Shown piece by piece: positions 9,091-18,900 of a stretch of DNA of 64,000 bases (the first letter of the stretch is position 1; each line of letters opens with the position of its first letter). This DNA is from Chloroflexota bacterium (GTDB lineage Bacteria; Vulcanimicrobiota; JAMCWD01), in NCBI GenBank assembly GCA_023475345.1, contig JAMCWD010000001.1, positions 299,606 through 363,605 of the forward strand. The letters run 5' to 3'. The translations under genes were made by a program, and so were the position numbers. Below the pieces are notes generated by a model, which saw only the letters and a program-made list of their open reading frames with translations, did not search any database and was not told the origin of the DNA.

Positions 9091-9911
9091 AACCGAACCG
9101 CAAAATGCCCCTTTTAATTTTTATTTTCCTGATTGCCCTTGCATCGAGGTGTTATCCCTCTGATATTTATATAAATAATAAATTCTATGAAGGGGAAAAA
9201 TATCTCGATAACGGGAAGCTGTGGGTTGATGCGGAAAAAGTCCTGGGCCTCATCCCTTTAAATTATGAATTCGACTCCAGAAGCCGCACGCTTTTCATAA
9301 ACAACAACCCCTTTCCCGCGATTAATATAAAGGACGGCGTGATTTTTCTGTCTTTAATCGAGTTGGCGTCTTTCCTGTCTGCAAGACTGGCATATAACAA
9401 AGAAACCGATACGATAGATTTCTATACTTTCGGTTTGAGACAGGAAAAGCCCGGGCAGGCCGGGCAAAATCCCCCTCCCGATCTCGTATCGAGAAAGATA
9501 AAACTTGCTTACAACACGAAGCTCCTGGTGCTCGGGACACAGATGATTGCCGCAGATGTTACCGTAACCAACACAGGCGGCACGACAGCGAAAGATCTCT
9601 ATGTAACCTGCCTCTTCCTCGACAAAACCAGCATCCATGAAGTTGTATCGCTCAACACTCAGTTCATACAAGAACTCAAGCCGGGCGATTCGAAAACTAT
9701 AAGATGCATTTCGGACATTATGGGTCTCCAGAACCCCTATGATATTTTATATGATATAACTCCTTACGACGAAGACGAGATGCCGGCTTCAGTCCTGAAA
9801 GAAGACGGCTATCATACCGTTACTATCACTACTTCCGTCAGGATCACGCACGGCAAAAAATATGACGGCCGGGAAGATAACGATATTTATTATTACAGGG
9901 AAAATTATTAA
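9087..9911 (+). CDS. Exported stalk-domain protein with CARDB/FxLYD-like C-terminus
   Basis: A 274-residue protein with a signal peptide (about residues 1-25). Residues 27-112 resemble the copper amine oxidase N-terminal-like stalk domain (short beta strands, LWVDAEKVLG, SRTLFINN), which is common in anaerobe envelope proteins and is not an oxidase by itself. Residues 135-230 look like an immunoglobulin-like CARDB/FxLYD fold (ADVTVTNTGG, ELKPGDSKTI). No lipobox is evident although a Cys sits near residue 22 (SRCYPS). It overlaps the upstream propeller gene by four bases, and about 90 bases separate it from the next. It is probably an accessory adhesion or assembly module of this operon. Domain assignment is by pattern only. 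Confidence 0.65.
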   Translation: MKPNRKMPLLIFIFLIALASRCYPSDIYINNKFYEGEKYLDNGKLWVDAEKVLGLIPLNYEFDSRSRTLFINNNPFPAINIKDGVIFLSLIELASFLSARLAYNKETDTIDFYTFGLRQEKPGQAGQNPPPDLVSRKIKLAYNTKLLVLGTQMIAADVTVTNTGGTTAKDLYVTCLFLDKTSIHEVVSLNTQFIQELKPGDSKTIRCISDIMGLQNPYDILYDITPYDEDEMPASVLKEDGYHTVTITTSVRITHGKKYDGREDNDIYYYRENY

Positions 9912-10002
9912 AAATTTGTCCGGATTGAAAGAAATAACTTCTGCTCCGTTGAAGTATTGATATTTAAAAGCTCAAATGTCATATTATGGGAAGGTGTAAA
10001 TT

Positions 10003-11160
10003 ATGAGGGGAAGACGCTTACTTCTGCTGATATTCATAACGGCGGCCCTGTTGACAGGCTGTCGTGAAACGAAGGTGAGCCAGGTCGTGACAATAGAAGA
10101 GCCGGAGAAAATGATATATGCTCCCTGGCCCTGTTTCAGGGGAGATAGTTCGCGGACAGGCTTTGCGTCGAAATGCCGCGGCCCTAATGCGCCGGCGCTT
10201 TTATGGAAATACGAGACAGGGCATGAAATAATGTCCAGCCCGGCGGTTGACGAGGACGGGTCGGTATTTATAGCATCCGACGACGGCAATATTTACGCGC
10301 TTTCTTATGAAGGCGGCTTCTTGTGGAAATATAAAACGGGCAATTATGCAAGCTCCGGGCCTGCCATAGGCCCGGGGGGGATGATCGTTGCCGGGAGCGA
10401 CGACAGCTTCATTTATGCGCTCGGCAGGGACGGGAAACTGATCTGGAAATATAAAACGGGATATTACCTGGGGGCGTCGCCTGCTTTTGCCACGGACGGG
10501 CGTATATTGATGAGCGGCGAAGACGGCAATATTTATTGTATCGGGAAAGACGGGAACCTTATATGGAAATTTAAAACCGGGAACGAGGTTTATGCCAGCC
10601 CTTCAATCTCTTCCGACGGCATTATCTATAACGGAAGCAGGGACGGAAACCTGTATGCGCTGTCCGGAGACGGAAAACTCCTGTGGAAATACAAAGCGGG
10701 CGGCCCCATATCATCAACCTGCGCCGTTAATACGGACGGAAATATATTTTGCGGGGACGAATCCGGCGGCCTCTTCTGCCTCGACAAAACAGGCAAACTA
10801 TTATGGAACCATAAATTCTCAAAACCGGTACTGTCCTCTCCCGCGGTCGCTCCAGACGGCCTGTGCGTCATCGGGGACGACGACAACAAGCTGTATGCTT
10901 TCGACAAAAGCGGAAAACCGCTATGGAGCACGGCGCTTGGAAACAAGATATTCTCTTCGCCGGTAATCACCAGGAATAAGAGAGTTTTCACCGGTTGTAT
11001 CGACGGCAATATCTACTGCCTGGACGGAAACGGCAAAATCCAATGGAAATTTGCCACAGGCGGAGAAATATATTCCTCCCCGGCTTTATGGGACGGCCGG
11101 TTATATATAGGATCTTACGATAATTTTATCTACGTACTGGGCGAGATTGAACTGTTGTAA
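10003..11160 (+). CDS. Eight-blade PQQ-like propeller lipoprotein
   Basis: A 385-residue protein starting at an ATG with GGAAGGTG upstream. The lipobox is LTGC with Cys at about residue 20. WPCFRGDSSRTG is the most consensus-like version of the opening motif here. Eight blade junctions follow, several degenerate (SSGPA, GASPA, SSTCA). The preceding 91-base gap may hold a promoter (TTGATA at 9957 with an AT-rich -10 region near 9980), so this gene may also be expressed independently. Function beyond a propeller scaffold is unknown. Confidence 0.88.
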   Translation: MRGRRLLLLIFITAALLTGCRETKVSQVVTIEEPEKMIYAPWPCFRGDSSRTGFASKCRGPNAPALLWKYETGHEIMSSPAVDEDGSVFIASDDGNIYALSYEGGFLWKYKTGNYASSGPAIGPGGMIVAGSDDSFIYALGRDGKLIWKYKTGYYLGASPAFATDGRILMSGEDGNIYCIGKDGNLIWKFKTGNEVYASPSISSDGIIYNGSRDGNLYALSGDGKLLWKYKAGGPISSTCAVNTDGNIFCGDESGGLFCLDKTGKLLWNHKFSKPVLSSPAVAPDGLCVIGDDDNKLYAFDKSGKPLWSTALGNKIFSSPVITRNKRVFTGCIDGNIYCLDGNGKIQWKFATGGEIYSSPALWDGRLYIGSYDNFIYVLGEIELL

Positions 11161-11174
11161 TCCGAAGTTTTTTT

Positions 11175-12011
11175 ATGAGAGGTGCGGCGGTGTGGCGTAA
11201 AATAATGCTTCTTCTGGCAATATCGGCGGTCGTCTGGGGGTGCTCACATGCGCCGCCTGAACCGAAAATAAATTTTTCTCCAGTTGAAAAAACCGCCGCC
11301 CAAAAATCCGAAGAACCTGGAGAGGCTTCCCCTCTTGACTGGGGCATTATCTTATATGGGGTCCGCGCCTTTGAAGAAGAGCCGGGTCTCTCAATCTCTA
11401 AGGAGCAGGCCGGGAAACTGCTCGGCTTGGTTAATAAACTAATGGAAGTTTCAAGGAGCAGCAACGGCCTTAAAAGAGCAATCAACGGCGCCCTGAGCCA
11501 GGAGCAGGAGGACTATTTATTAAAGCTCGCCGCAGAAGACAGGCTGGACAGGGACGAGCTGGCCGATGAATTGCAAAAGTTTCCGCCCGAGACAGCCCTT
11601 ATCGATCTTGTGGATTCAAGGCTTAAGCCGATATCGGAAAAAATTGGCACGGCGCCTCCGGAACCTGAAAATTTCCCCCAGCGAAAAAAAGAGGTTAATG
11701 TCCTGTCGGACCTCCTAGTGGGCATTCTTAAAATTAAGGACTTGTCTCCGGACCAGGCATATCTTATAAGAAAATATATCGAGCGAATCAGGCCGCTTCT
11801 TGCGGAAGAATTCAGAACAACCTCTGAAATGGAAACTATCCTGACGCCGGAGCAGCAAAAATTTATATACAAAAATGTAGAAAAATTTACTTTGATGACA
11901 GACGAACTGCCGGTCGAGCCTGTCAAAGGCGATAACCCATGGCTCGCTCAGGCCGAGACGCCGTTTCTTAAATCCATGAAGGACTTCCTGGAATCAAAAG
12001 CAGGGTTGTAG
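11175..12011 (+). CDS. Lipoprotein of unknown function
   Basis: A 278-residue protein at the end of the propeller operon, 14 bases after its neighbour. The N-terminus ends in a lipobox-like VWGC (Cys at about residue 23). The rest is helical and charged, with no propeller, TPR or other motif that I recognise. An in-frame GTG at 11190 has a better Shine-Dalgarno (AGGTG five bases before) and would give a shorter, typical lipoprotein signal, so the true start may be there. It converges with the TPR gene ending at 12072. No obvious hairpin terminator is seen in the 60-base gap. Confidence 0.7.
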   Translation: MRGAAVWRKIMLLLAISAVVWGCSHAPPEPKINFSPVEKTAAQKSEEPGEASPLDWGIILYGVRAFEEEPGLSISKEQAGKLLGLVNKLMEVSRSSNGLKRAINGALSQEQEDYLLKLAAEDRLDRDELADELQKFPPETALIDLVDSRLKPISEKIGTAPPEPENFPQRKKEVNVLSDLLVGILKIKDLSPDQAYLIRKYIERIRPLLAEEFRTTSEMETILTPEQQKFIYKNVEKFTLMTDELPVEPVKGDNPWLAQAETPFLKSMKDFLESKAGL

Positions 12012-12071
12012 CTATCCGATCAGGGCGAGTAAAATCACTGCCTTCAGGGATCAAGAAAAATCAAGATAATC

Positions 12072-13418
12072 TCAGTGCTGCTGCTTTTTAAGTATCAATT
12101 CCGCAAGCGGAAGAAGATCCGGGTCTTTCTTTAAATCCTGTTCTATAAGAGGATCTATTGACAGGGCTTTTTCGAGATTCTTTACGGCCTCGGTTTTATC
12201 GTTTTTTGCAAGATACAACCGGGCAAGTCCGAGATAAGGCTTCGCATAATATTCCGGCTCCAGAGATGCGGACTTCTTGAATGCAGTTTCAGCCTCGTCC
12301 AGTTTCCCCTCGGTAAGATAAACTCTGCCCTGCAGGTAATAGGCTTCCTCGGACTCGGGGTTTATCCCGAAAGCGTTATTAACCTGATCACGAGCTTCGT
12401 CATAATTTCCGCCGAGCATCTGTAATTCGCCCATCTGGATAAATCCGAATTCCGAAATCGGGTCAACTGCAAGGGCTTCTCTTACCTTCATCAATGCATC
12501 GGTTTTTTTCCCTTCTGCAAGATAAACCTTCGCCATGCCCAGAAGAGCATGTTCCGATTCGGGATTGAGCTCAATCGCCTTCTTAAAGCATTCACCGGCC
12601 TGGTCATACTTTCTTTGTTCAAGGCGGATCTGTCCCAGTCTTACCAGGGCATACTCGGAAAAATGCGTATATTTCTCCGGTTTTGAAAGACTTATAACCC
12701 TTTCAAAACGGGCTGCGGCTTCATCAAAGCTGCGCTTTTCCATAAGTGCATTGCCAAGCCCCATCTGGGCATAAGGATAATTCGGATCTATCTTCAAAGC
12801 TTTTTTATAATAATTAACGGCTTCTTCATAATGCCTCTGCTCCAACCGCACATTGCCCAATCCTACTATTGCCTCAACATCATTCGGGTCTTTCGACAGG
12901 ATTTCCCTGTAATAACGAAATGCCTGGACATATCTTCCTTGTTCAAGAAATACATTACCGAGACGAATTTCTATCTCCCTTGTCCCGGGAATGAACCTGA
13001 CCGCCTTCTTGTATTCATTTTTAGCTTCTTCATACTTGCCCTGGCGGATATAAATATCTCCAAGTCCTATATAAGCATCCGGAAGCTGGGGATTATAATT
13101 CAATGCCGTTTTAAAATTGCGCTCAGCCTTCCTTAGGTACCTGGATTCCATGCTCCTGGCCTGCTCAAGGTAAACCCTGCCGAGCAATATCATAGCCTCG
13201 GTATCGTTGGGGCTTTTTTTGAGCGCTGTATTCAGCTCGGCTTCCGCTGCGTCGCAATGGTTTTGCCAGCCGTAAGCAGGATCATACAGGCTTCTGGCTA
13301 ACTCGACATTACGCCGGGCCGCGCCGCTTTCAACAGTACAACCGCCCGCTAAGATAATAAAAAAAAGCAATACCGGAATACAGACTTTGAAAATCTTTCC
13401 CTTCTTTATTACGTCCAC
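12072..13418 (-). CDS. TPR-repeat lipoprotein
   Basis: A 448-residue protein with a signal peptide and lipobox (LAGGC, Cys at about residue 27). The remainder is about eleven consecutive tetratricopeptide repeats with regular A..LG..Y...G....A...F..A....P patterns. TPR solenoids mediate protein-protein contacts. No catalytic domain is present. It is the last gene of the leftward operon that starts at 19064, 46 bases after the preceding TPR gene. The repeat-only architecture suggests it holds propeller proteins from the same operon in a complex, which is inference from gene order. Confidence 0.88.
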   Translation of the reverse strand: MDVIKKGKIFKVCIPVLLFFIILAGGCTVESGAARRNVELARSLYDPAYGWQNHCDAAEAELNTALKKSPNDTEAMILLGRVYLEQARSMESRYLRKAERNFKTALNYNPQLPDAYIGLGDIYIRQGKYEEAKNEYKKAVRFIPGTREIEIRLGNVFLEQGRYVQAFRYYREILSKDPNDVEAIVGLGNVRLEQRHYEEAVNYYKKALKIDPNYPYAQMGLGNALMEKRSFDEAAARFERVISLSKPEKYTHFSEYALVRLGQIRLEQRKYDQAGECFKKAIELNPESEHALLGMAKVYLAEGKKTDALMKVREALAVDPISEFGFIQMGELQMLGGNYDEARDQVNNAFGINPESEEAYYLQGRVYLTEGKLDEAETAFKKSASLEPEYYAKPYLGLARLYLAKNDKTEAVKNLEKALSIDPLIEQDLKKDPDLLPLAELILKKQQH

Positions 13419-13464
13419 AATTAATGTTTTTCTCCGGCCTGAATAAAATTCCTTGCTGAAAGAC

Positions 13465-14691
13465 CTAAAGCTTTTTCAGGCGTTCAATCACAGCAGGATT
13501 TCCGGGAGAAAATTCGAGAGCTTTGTTATAAGATTTTCTCGCTCCATTCTTTTTGCCTGCCTTCAATTGTAAATCGCCGAGAAGAATATACGTAACGGTC
13601 TTGAAAAGAGGCCTGAAGAAGAAATTGTGGAAAAAACATTGTGGCTGGGCCGGGTCTCCGAAATCACGGTTAAGATGCACTGCCAGATCAATGGCTTTAT
13701 CTATACTCCCTTTTTCTCTTGCATCCAGTATCGCCAGGAAGAGTCCCCGGGCCTGGTCATGCTTCAGTTGTGCAAAAATTCCTTTTTTCAAAAGCTCGTC
13801 ATACTCCGGATAAAAAGATCTTAGTTTTTGAGAAGTCAGGATGTCCCCGAAAAACACTTCTCTGACGAGCAGGAACAGTTCCCTGTTATGCAGTGTGCGC
13901 TGGTAATCTGCGGCGTTCCATTTATCGAACATATCCGTTGCTTGTTTGAAATATTCGCGGGCCTCCTCACGGCCTCCGGCCTGAAAAGTCAGAAGCCCCA
14001 ATGCCGCCGCGATATCGATTTTCAATGCCGGATCGACGAGATCGGGCCTTGAAAATTCGGCTTTAAAATGACGCCTAGCGGCTTCGCTGTCGCCGCCCAG
14101 GAGAGCCAGCTTGGCCTCAACCAGCTCGGCGCCTTTGATGCCCGCATCCAGCGCCAAGGCCTGATCGAGATATCTCCGGCCATTTTCCAGCTCGGCCGTC
14201 CATGGCTTCTTATCGGCCCTCAAGCTTGCTGCCAGTTCGGTTTTCATATTGGCGATATCGAGATAATTCATCGGGTTCCTGGGGTCAGCCTCAGCTAGCT
14301 CCTGGAGGAGTTCCACCCCCCGCTGCGACTCGCCCAGCAAAAATAGCGGCAAAAGGAACCTTATAACAGGCTCGCGGGCTCCCGGCTTCAGAACGCGGGC
14401 CTGTTCAAAATAAAAAATGGCGCCCTGCAAATGGCCTTTGGCCATAAGGAGGTCTCCCATCATAAGATAAACTTCAGGGTTCTCGGGATCCGCCTCCAGT
14501 GCTGCCTGAAGCTGTTCCTCGGCTCCTGTCAAATCGCCTGAATTCATAAGGCGGAGGGCATTGTCAAGATCGATCCCCTTTTTAGTCTTTATCAAATCCT
14601 TCCCTGGCCCGAATATAAAAAACGCGGCTATTATGCCGACAAATGCGGCCGCCATGAAGATTATCGAGTAATCCAGGCCCTTCTTTTTCAT
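13465..14691 (-). CDS. Membrane-anchored TPR protein
   Basis: A 408-residue protein. I choose the ATG at 14691, ten bases after the upstream stop, because an in-frame start at 14904 would overlap a propeller coding region and add residues unlike a signal. One membrane helix lies at about residues 8-28 and no lipobox is present, so it is probably an inner-membrane anchor with a periplasmic solenoid. TPR-like repeats are clear at about 40-180 and again at the extreme C-terminus (YILLGDLQLKAGKKNGA). The middle part is helical but irregular. It sits between a propeller lipoprotein gene and a TPR lipoprotein gene. Confidence 0.82.
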   Translation of the reverse strand: MKKKGLDYSIIFMAAAFVGIIAAFFIFGPGKDLIKTKKGIDLDNALRLMNSGDLTGAEEQLQAALEADPENPEVYLMMGDLLMAKGHLQGAIFYFEQARVLKPGAREPVIRFLLPLFLLGESQRGVELLQELAEADPRNPMNYLDIANMKTELAASLRADKKPWTAELENGRRYLDQALALDAGIKGAELVEAKLALLGGDSEAARRHFKAEFSRPDLVDPALKIDIAAALGLLTFQAGGREEAREYFKQATDMFDKWNAADYQRTLHNRELFLLVREVFFGDILTSQKLRSFYPEYDELLKKGIFAQLKHDQARGLFLAILDAREKGSIDKAIDLAVHLNRDFGDPAQPQCFFHNFFFRPLFKTVTYILLGDLQLKAGKKNGARKSYNKALEFSPGNPAVIERLKKL

Positions 14692-14701
14692 AAACTGACA
14701 G

Positions 14702-15895
14702 TCACTTCCCGAAGCAATATATCTTCCCGTCACCGCTTCCGATATAAAGCCTGCCCCCGGGCCCGATGACCGGCGAAGAACTGATAATATCAAGGCTGGT
14801 ATCGGCTTCCGGCAGCGGGGGGTTATTTTCTTCCCATAGACGGTATTTCCATATAAGATCTCCGCCGGGATTGACGGAATATACATAGGAATCTTCGGAT
14901 GCAAAATAAATCAGGTTATCGGAGCCTAAACAGGGCGAAGCCCCGACACCATGAGGGGTTTCAAACTTCCAGAGGGTTTTGCCGTCTGCCTTGTTGATCC
15001 TGAAAAGGCTCATCCAGCGGCTTCCGACATATACGGCGTCCTCCGTAACGGTCGGAGACGAAACAACAGTATTTCCGATAAGAGATTTCCATTTTATCGT
15101 GCCGTCGGCATTAAGAGCATACATATAGCCGTCGTCGCTTCCGATATATATTGTCCCGTCGGCATCGACGGCCGGGCTGGACGGCACCTCGGTTGAAGTC
15201 TTGAAATTCCACAGGACTGCGCCCTCGGGAGAGACCGCGTAAAATTTATAATTTTCCGCTCCGAAGTAAATCGTGCCGTCAGGCCCTATCGCCGGGGACG
15301 ATATTACCGAATCGCCGAAAGTCAATTTCCATATAACCTGTCCCGCAGGAGAAAAACAGTAAAGGTTGGCGTCGTGGCTGCCCACATAAATATTGCCCTT
15401 TGCATCCAGAACCGGGGAAGAGCAAATAATATCCTCGGCCTTATATGTCCAGAGAACCTTCCCCTCAGGAGAAAGAGCATAAAATTCCGAGCCGTAAGTC
15501 CCTACAAAGACCGTCCCGTCTTTTGCAACCGCCGGTGAGGATATGACATACCCGGCGGTCGGCACTTTGAAGATCAGCTTGCCTTCTGGCGAAAGTCCAT
15601 AAATATTTTTGTCGCAGCTTCCTATGTATATGTTGTTGTTTTTTCCTATTGCAGCCGAGGAATAAACCGCAGCCCCGGTCTTGTAAGTCCATAGAAGGCG
15701 AGGCTCCTTGCCCGGGCCGGGATGAGGAGTTATGCCGGTATGCCGGGGATCATGCCTGAAACAGGGCCAGGCAGAAGGATAAAGCCCGGCGGAGCCGGTC
15801 TGCTGACCGCTTTTATTGCCGGAACAGCCGCCTGCTCCGAAAAACATCATGGTAATAAAAAGGACAAGTAAAACCTGCGAAAAACGCACGGTCAT
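14702..15895 (-). CDS. Eight-blade PQQ-like propeller lipoprotein
   Basis: A 397-residue protein. The ATG at 15895 lies 7 bases after the upstream stop and gives a good lipoprotein signal (lipobox GAGGC, Cys at about residue 24). Two upstream in-frame ATGs (15943, 15919) would overlap the previous gene. WPCFRHDPRHTG replaces the usual FRGD version. Eight blades are marked by SSPA-like turns, each preceded by D.KGNIY.GS.D or a similar strand. It belongs to the leftward operon but is clearly related to the propellers of the rightward operon. Confidence 0.87.
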   Translation of the reverse strand: MTVRFSQVLLVLFITMMFFGAGGCSGNKSGQQTGSAGLYPSAWPCFRHDPRHTGITPHPGPGKEPRLLWTYKTGAAVYSSAAIGKNNNIYIGSCDKNIYGLSPEGKLIFKVPTAGYVISSPAVAKDGTVFVGTYGSEFYALSPEGKVLWTYKAEDIICSSPVLDAKGNIYVGSHDANLYCFSPAGQVIWKLTFGDSVISSPAIGPDGTIYFGAENYKFYAVSPEGAVLWNFKTSTEVPSSPAVDADGTIYIGSDDGYMYALNADGTIKWKSLIGNTVVSSPTVTEDAVYVGSRWMSLFRINKADGKTLWKFETPHGVGASPCLGSDNLIYFASEDSYVYSVNPGGDLIWKYRLWEENNPPLPEADTSLDIISSSPVIGPGGRLYIGSGDGKIYCFGK

Positions 15896-15902
15896 GCCCG
15901 GC

Positions 15903-18900
15903 TTACGGTCCGACTGCATAGATATGTTTGTCCTCACAACCAACTATTAATACCCCGTCCGAAGAAATGGCGGGAGAAGATTCCAGGTAATCCAGGGTTT
16001 GAAGTTTCCATCTCAATTTTCCTGTCGGGAAAAGGGAGTATATAGTATTGTCTTCACCGCCGAAATAAATATTTCCGTCCGGATCTATTGCAACCGAAGA
16101 GAACACATCCGCCCCGGCTTTGAATTTCCAGCGCAGGTTGCCCTCTTTTGTTATGGCGTACAGGCAGAAATCGTCGCTTCCGATATATATTGTCCCGTCG
16201 TGCGCGATCCCGGGGGATGAGGGAAGTTTCCCGGTCTTGAATCTCCATTTCAGCTTCCCGTCTTTCGCTATGGCATAAAGATGTTGATCGTCCGAGCCGA
16301 TATAAACCGTACCGTCATCCCCGACGGCGGGAGACGAAAGGATCCTGTTCTCTGTCTTGTAAGCCCAGCGCAGGTTCCCGTCGGGCTTTACGGCATACAG
16401 GCTGCCGTCCTTACCCCCGATATAAACCGTCCCGTCGGGCGATATGGCAGGCGATGAAAAGATTTCCTGCTGCGTTTGATATTTCCATTTGAAAGCCCCC
16501 AGGTGGGAAACCGCATATAAAGCACCGTCTTCGCTCCCGAAAACTACGGTCCCGTCATCCTCTATTGCAGGCGACGATTTCACCGCGCCGCCGGTAACGT
16601 AAATCCAGCGAGCCTGCCCTTTCGGGTCCAATGCATATAATGACTTGTCATTACAACCCACATATATCGTACCGTCCTGAGATATGGCGGGAGATGCAAG
16701 GAGGCTGTCCCCGGCCCTGTAATTCCATGCCAGGGTCCCGTCCGGCCTTATCGCGTAAAAGAACCTGTCGCCCGATCCTACATATATGATCCCGTTTTTG
16801 CCGATGGCGGGAGATGCCATAACATTATGATATGTTGCAAACCTCCATTTCAGGGTGCCCTTTTCAGGGCCGCGGAACCTGGACCTCCCGGTATTGCGGT
16901 TGCCCCCCCTGAATTTCGGCCAGGCGGTATCGGCCAGCCTGTGAGAAGAACCCGCCGCCTTTTCAGGCGTTTCAAAAAGCGCAAGCAGTTTTAATATGTT
17001 CCTGTCTCCCGGATCAAGTTTTTTTGCAGACTGCCATATATCTCCGGCGGCTTCAATATCGCCGGTTTCATATTTCGCAAGCCCGAGAAGCATCCGCGAC
17101 GGGAGGTCATCCGGCCGGATCTTCACGGATCTCTCAAAAGCCCGGACAGACTCATTCAGGCTGCGAAGGTTAAGCTCGGCAAGCCCCAGGCCGAACCACC
17201 CGGCACCGCTTCCGGGATTCAATTTCACTGCTTCCTCAAAAGCTTCTTTCGCCTCCAGCCTGTACCCTGCTTCCTGATACAACTGCCCCATATACAAAAA
17301 AGAAATGTAATCTTTCGGAGCCATCTTTGCGGCAACAAGATATTGATCAAGCGCCGCGGGATAATTCCCCTGAAGATAATATGCGCGGCCCAGAACGACG
17401 TTGTATGTTTTTTGATCTACGGATTTCTTAAACCCGGACAGCATTTCCTCGTTTTTAAGCCCCATGGAGATTGGAAGCGCCAGGTCTTCGAGAGCCTTTT
17501 CCTTTTTCCCATTTTGTTTGAACTCCTGCAATGCCGCGGGCAAAAGGCGGCGGGCCGTATCGAAAGGCGAGACGCTGCTATTCCATGTGCGGTAAGGCGG
17601 CGGCGTTAACAGCCTTCTTGAGCGAAGCTTGTCCTGGAGCAGGTAATTGCTGATAAGACCGGTGTATTTAACATCTGTCCCCTGGGTGAAGGTAAGCCTT
17701 TTTCCCCTGCCGCCCTTTGCAAGGTAATCATTCGTTACCACGCGATATGTTTTTGAAAGATCGATGGGGTTGCCTTCATAATATATTTTCATGGAATTTT
17801 CCGACTGTGGCTGATAACCGAGGAATACCCCCGAGACCGAAAGGTAATTACTCCCTTCATAAACATTTTCTTTAAGAAGTTCCGCTACCTGGGCGCCGGT
17901 AAGGTTCATGGTAACAAGCTCGTTCCAGTAAGGCAAAATAGTGCTCAACTCGTCGATGCGTATAACGCCTGCAAGGTCCTGCCGCATTGAAAGAGAATTC
18001 ATAATGGCGATTTGAGCTCCGGTAGCCTCGCGCATCAGGTCTGTTACATAGCTTGTAGTCGGGTTCTCGGCTATCTTCTGGCTGCCAAGATCCATGCTCA
18101 TCTCCCTCAGGCCGAATGCGAGAAATGAATTTTCCACTTCGAGCGAAGAGGGCTTCCCCTTGATTATGCTTTCATCCATTATACGGGTGACCTTCTCAGG
18201 AACAGCGACATTTCCGACTTCAATCTTGTGGATGCGGACAGAAGGCGAAATCCCAAATAAGCCCTTCCTGGCCAAAACTATCTCGCCCACTTTGAACCTG
18301 GAATCGACAACGGGAGCAACGCTTACCCCGTCAATCTCGGTTATTTTATCAAGCGGCTGAGAATCGTGATAACGATAAGGGATGACGAGATTTACGCCTT
18401 TTAAATTCTTCAAAACATCCAGGGAATCCGCCCGCAGGAGCAATATCACATAATTAGCTTTCATATCGCGGATTTTCTTGTTCAGCCCTTCCCAATCGGG
18501 CTCAAATTTCAGGCCCCTGTACCTGTGAGGGGTTCCCGGCATCTTGAGAGAAGCAGGCGGCAGGAAAACACCTGCGACTCCTATTTTAATATTGCCGACT
18601 TTCTTAACGACAAACGGGGTGAGGAAATTACATTGACTCCCGTCCTCGCCTTTACAGAAAGCGCTCAGGAGCGGGGTTGAGCCTGTGAGCTTATCAAGCG
18701 AGTCCCAACCCAGCGACATTTCCTTTTCTCCGGGAAGGATCGCCGAATACGGCAGGTCCGCCATCAAATCGAGCATAGGGCGTCCTGCCAGGTACTTAAG
18801 CCCCCAGTCTTCGCCGACAAGGGTATTGCCGCCGTCAACAAGCAAAAATTTGCCGTCCGCGGGCAGAATTTTCTTTAAGAGGACGGCCATCGAAACGTAA

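Noticed and set aside
12012..12071. Bidirectional terminator between converging operons
   Set aside because: No stable hairpin with a T-tract could be found in this short gap.
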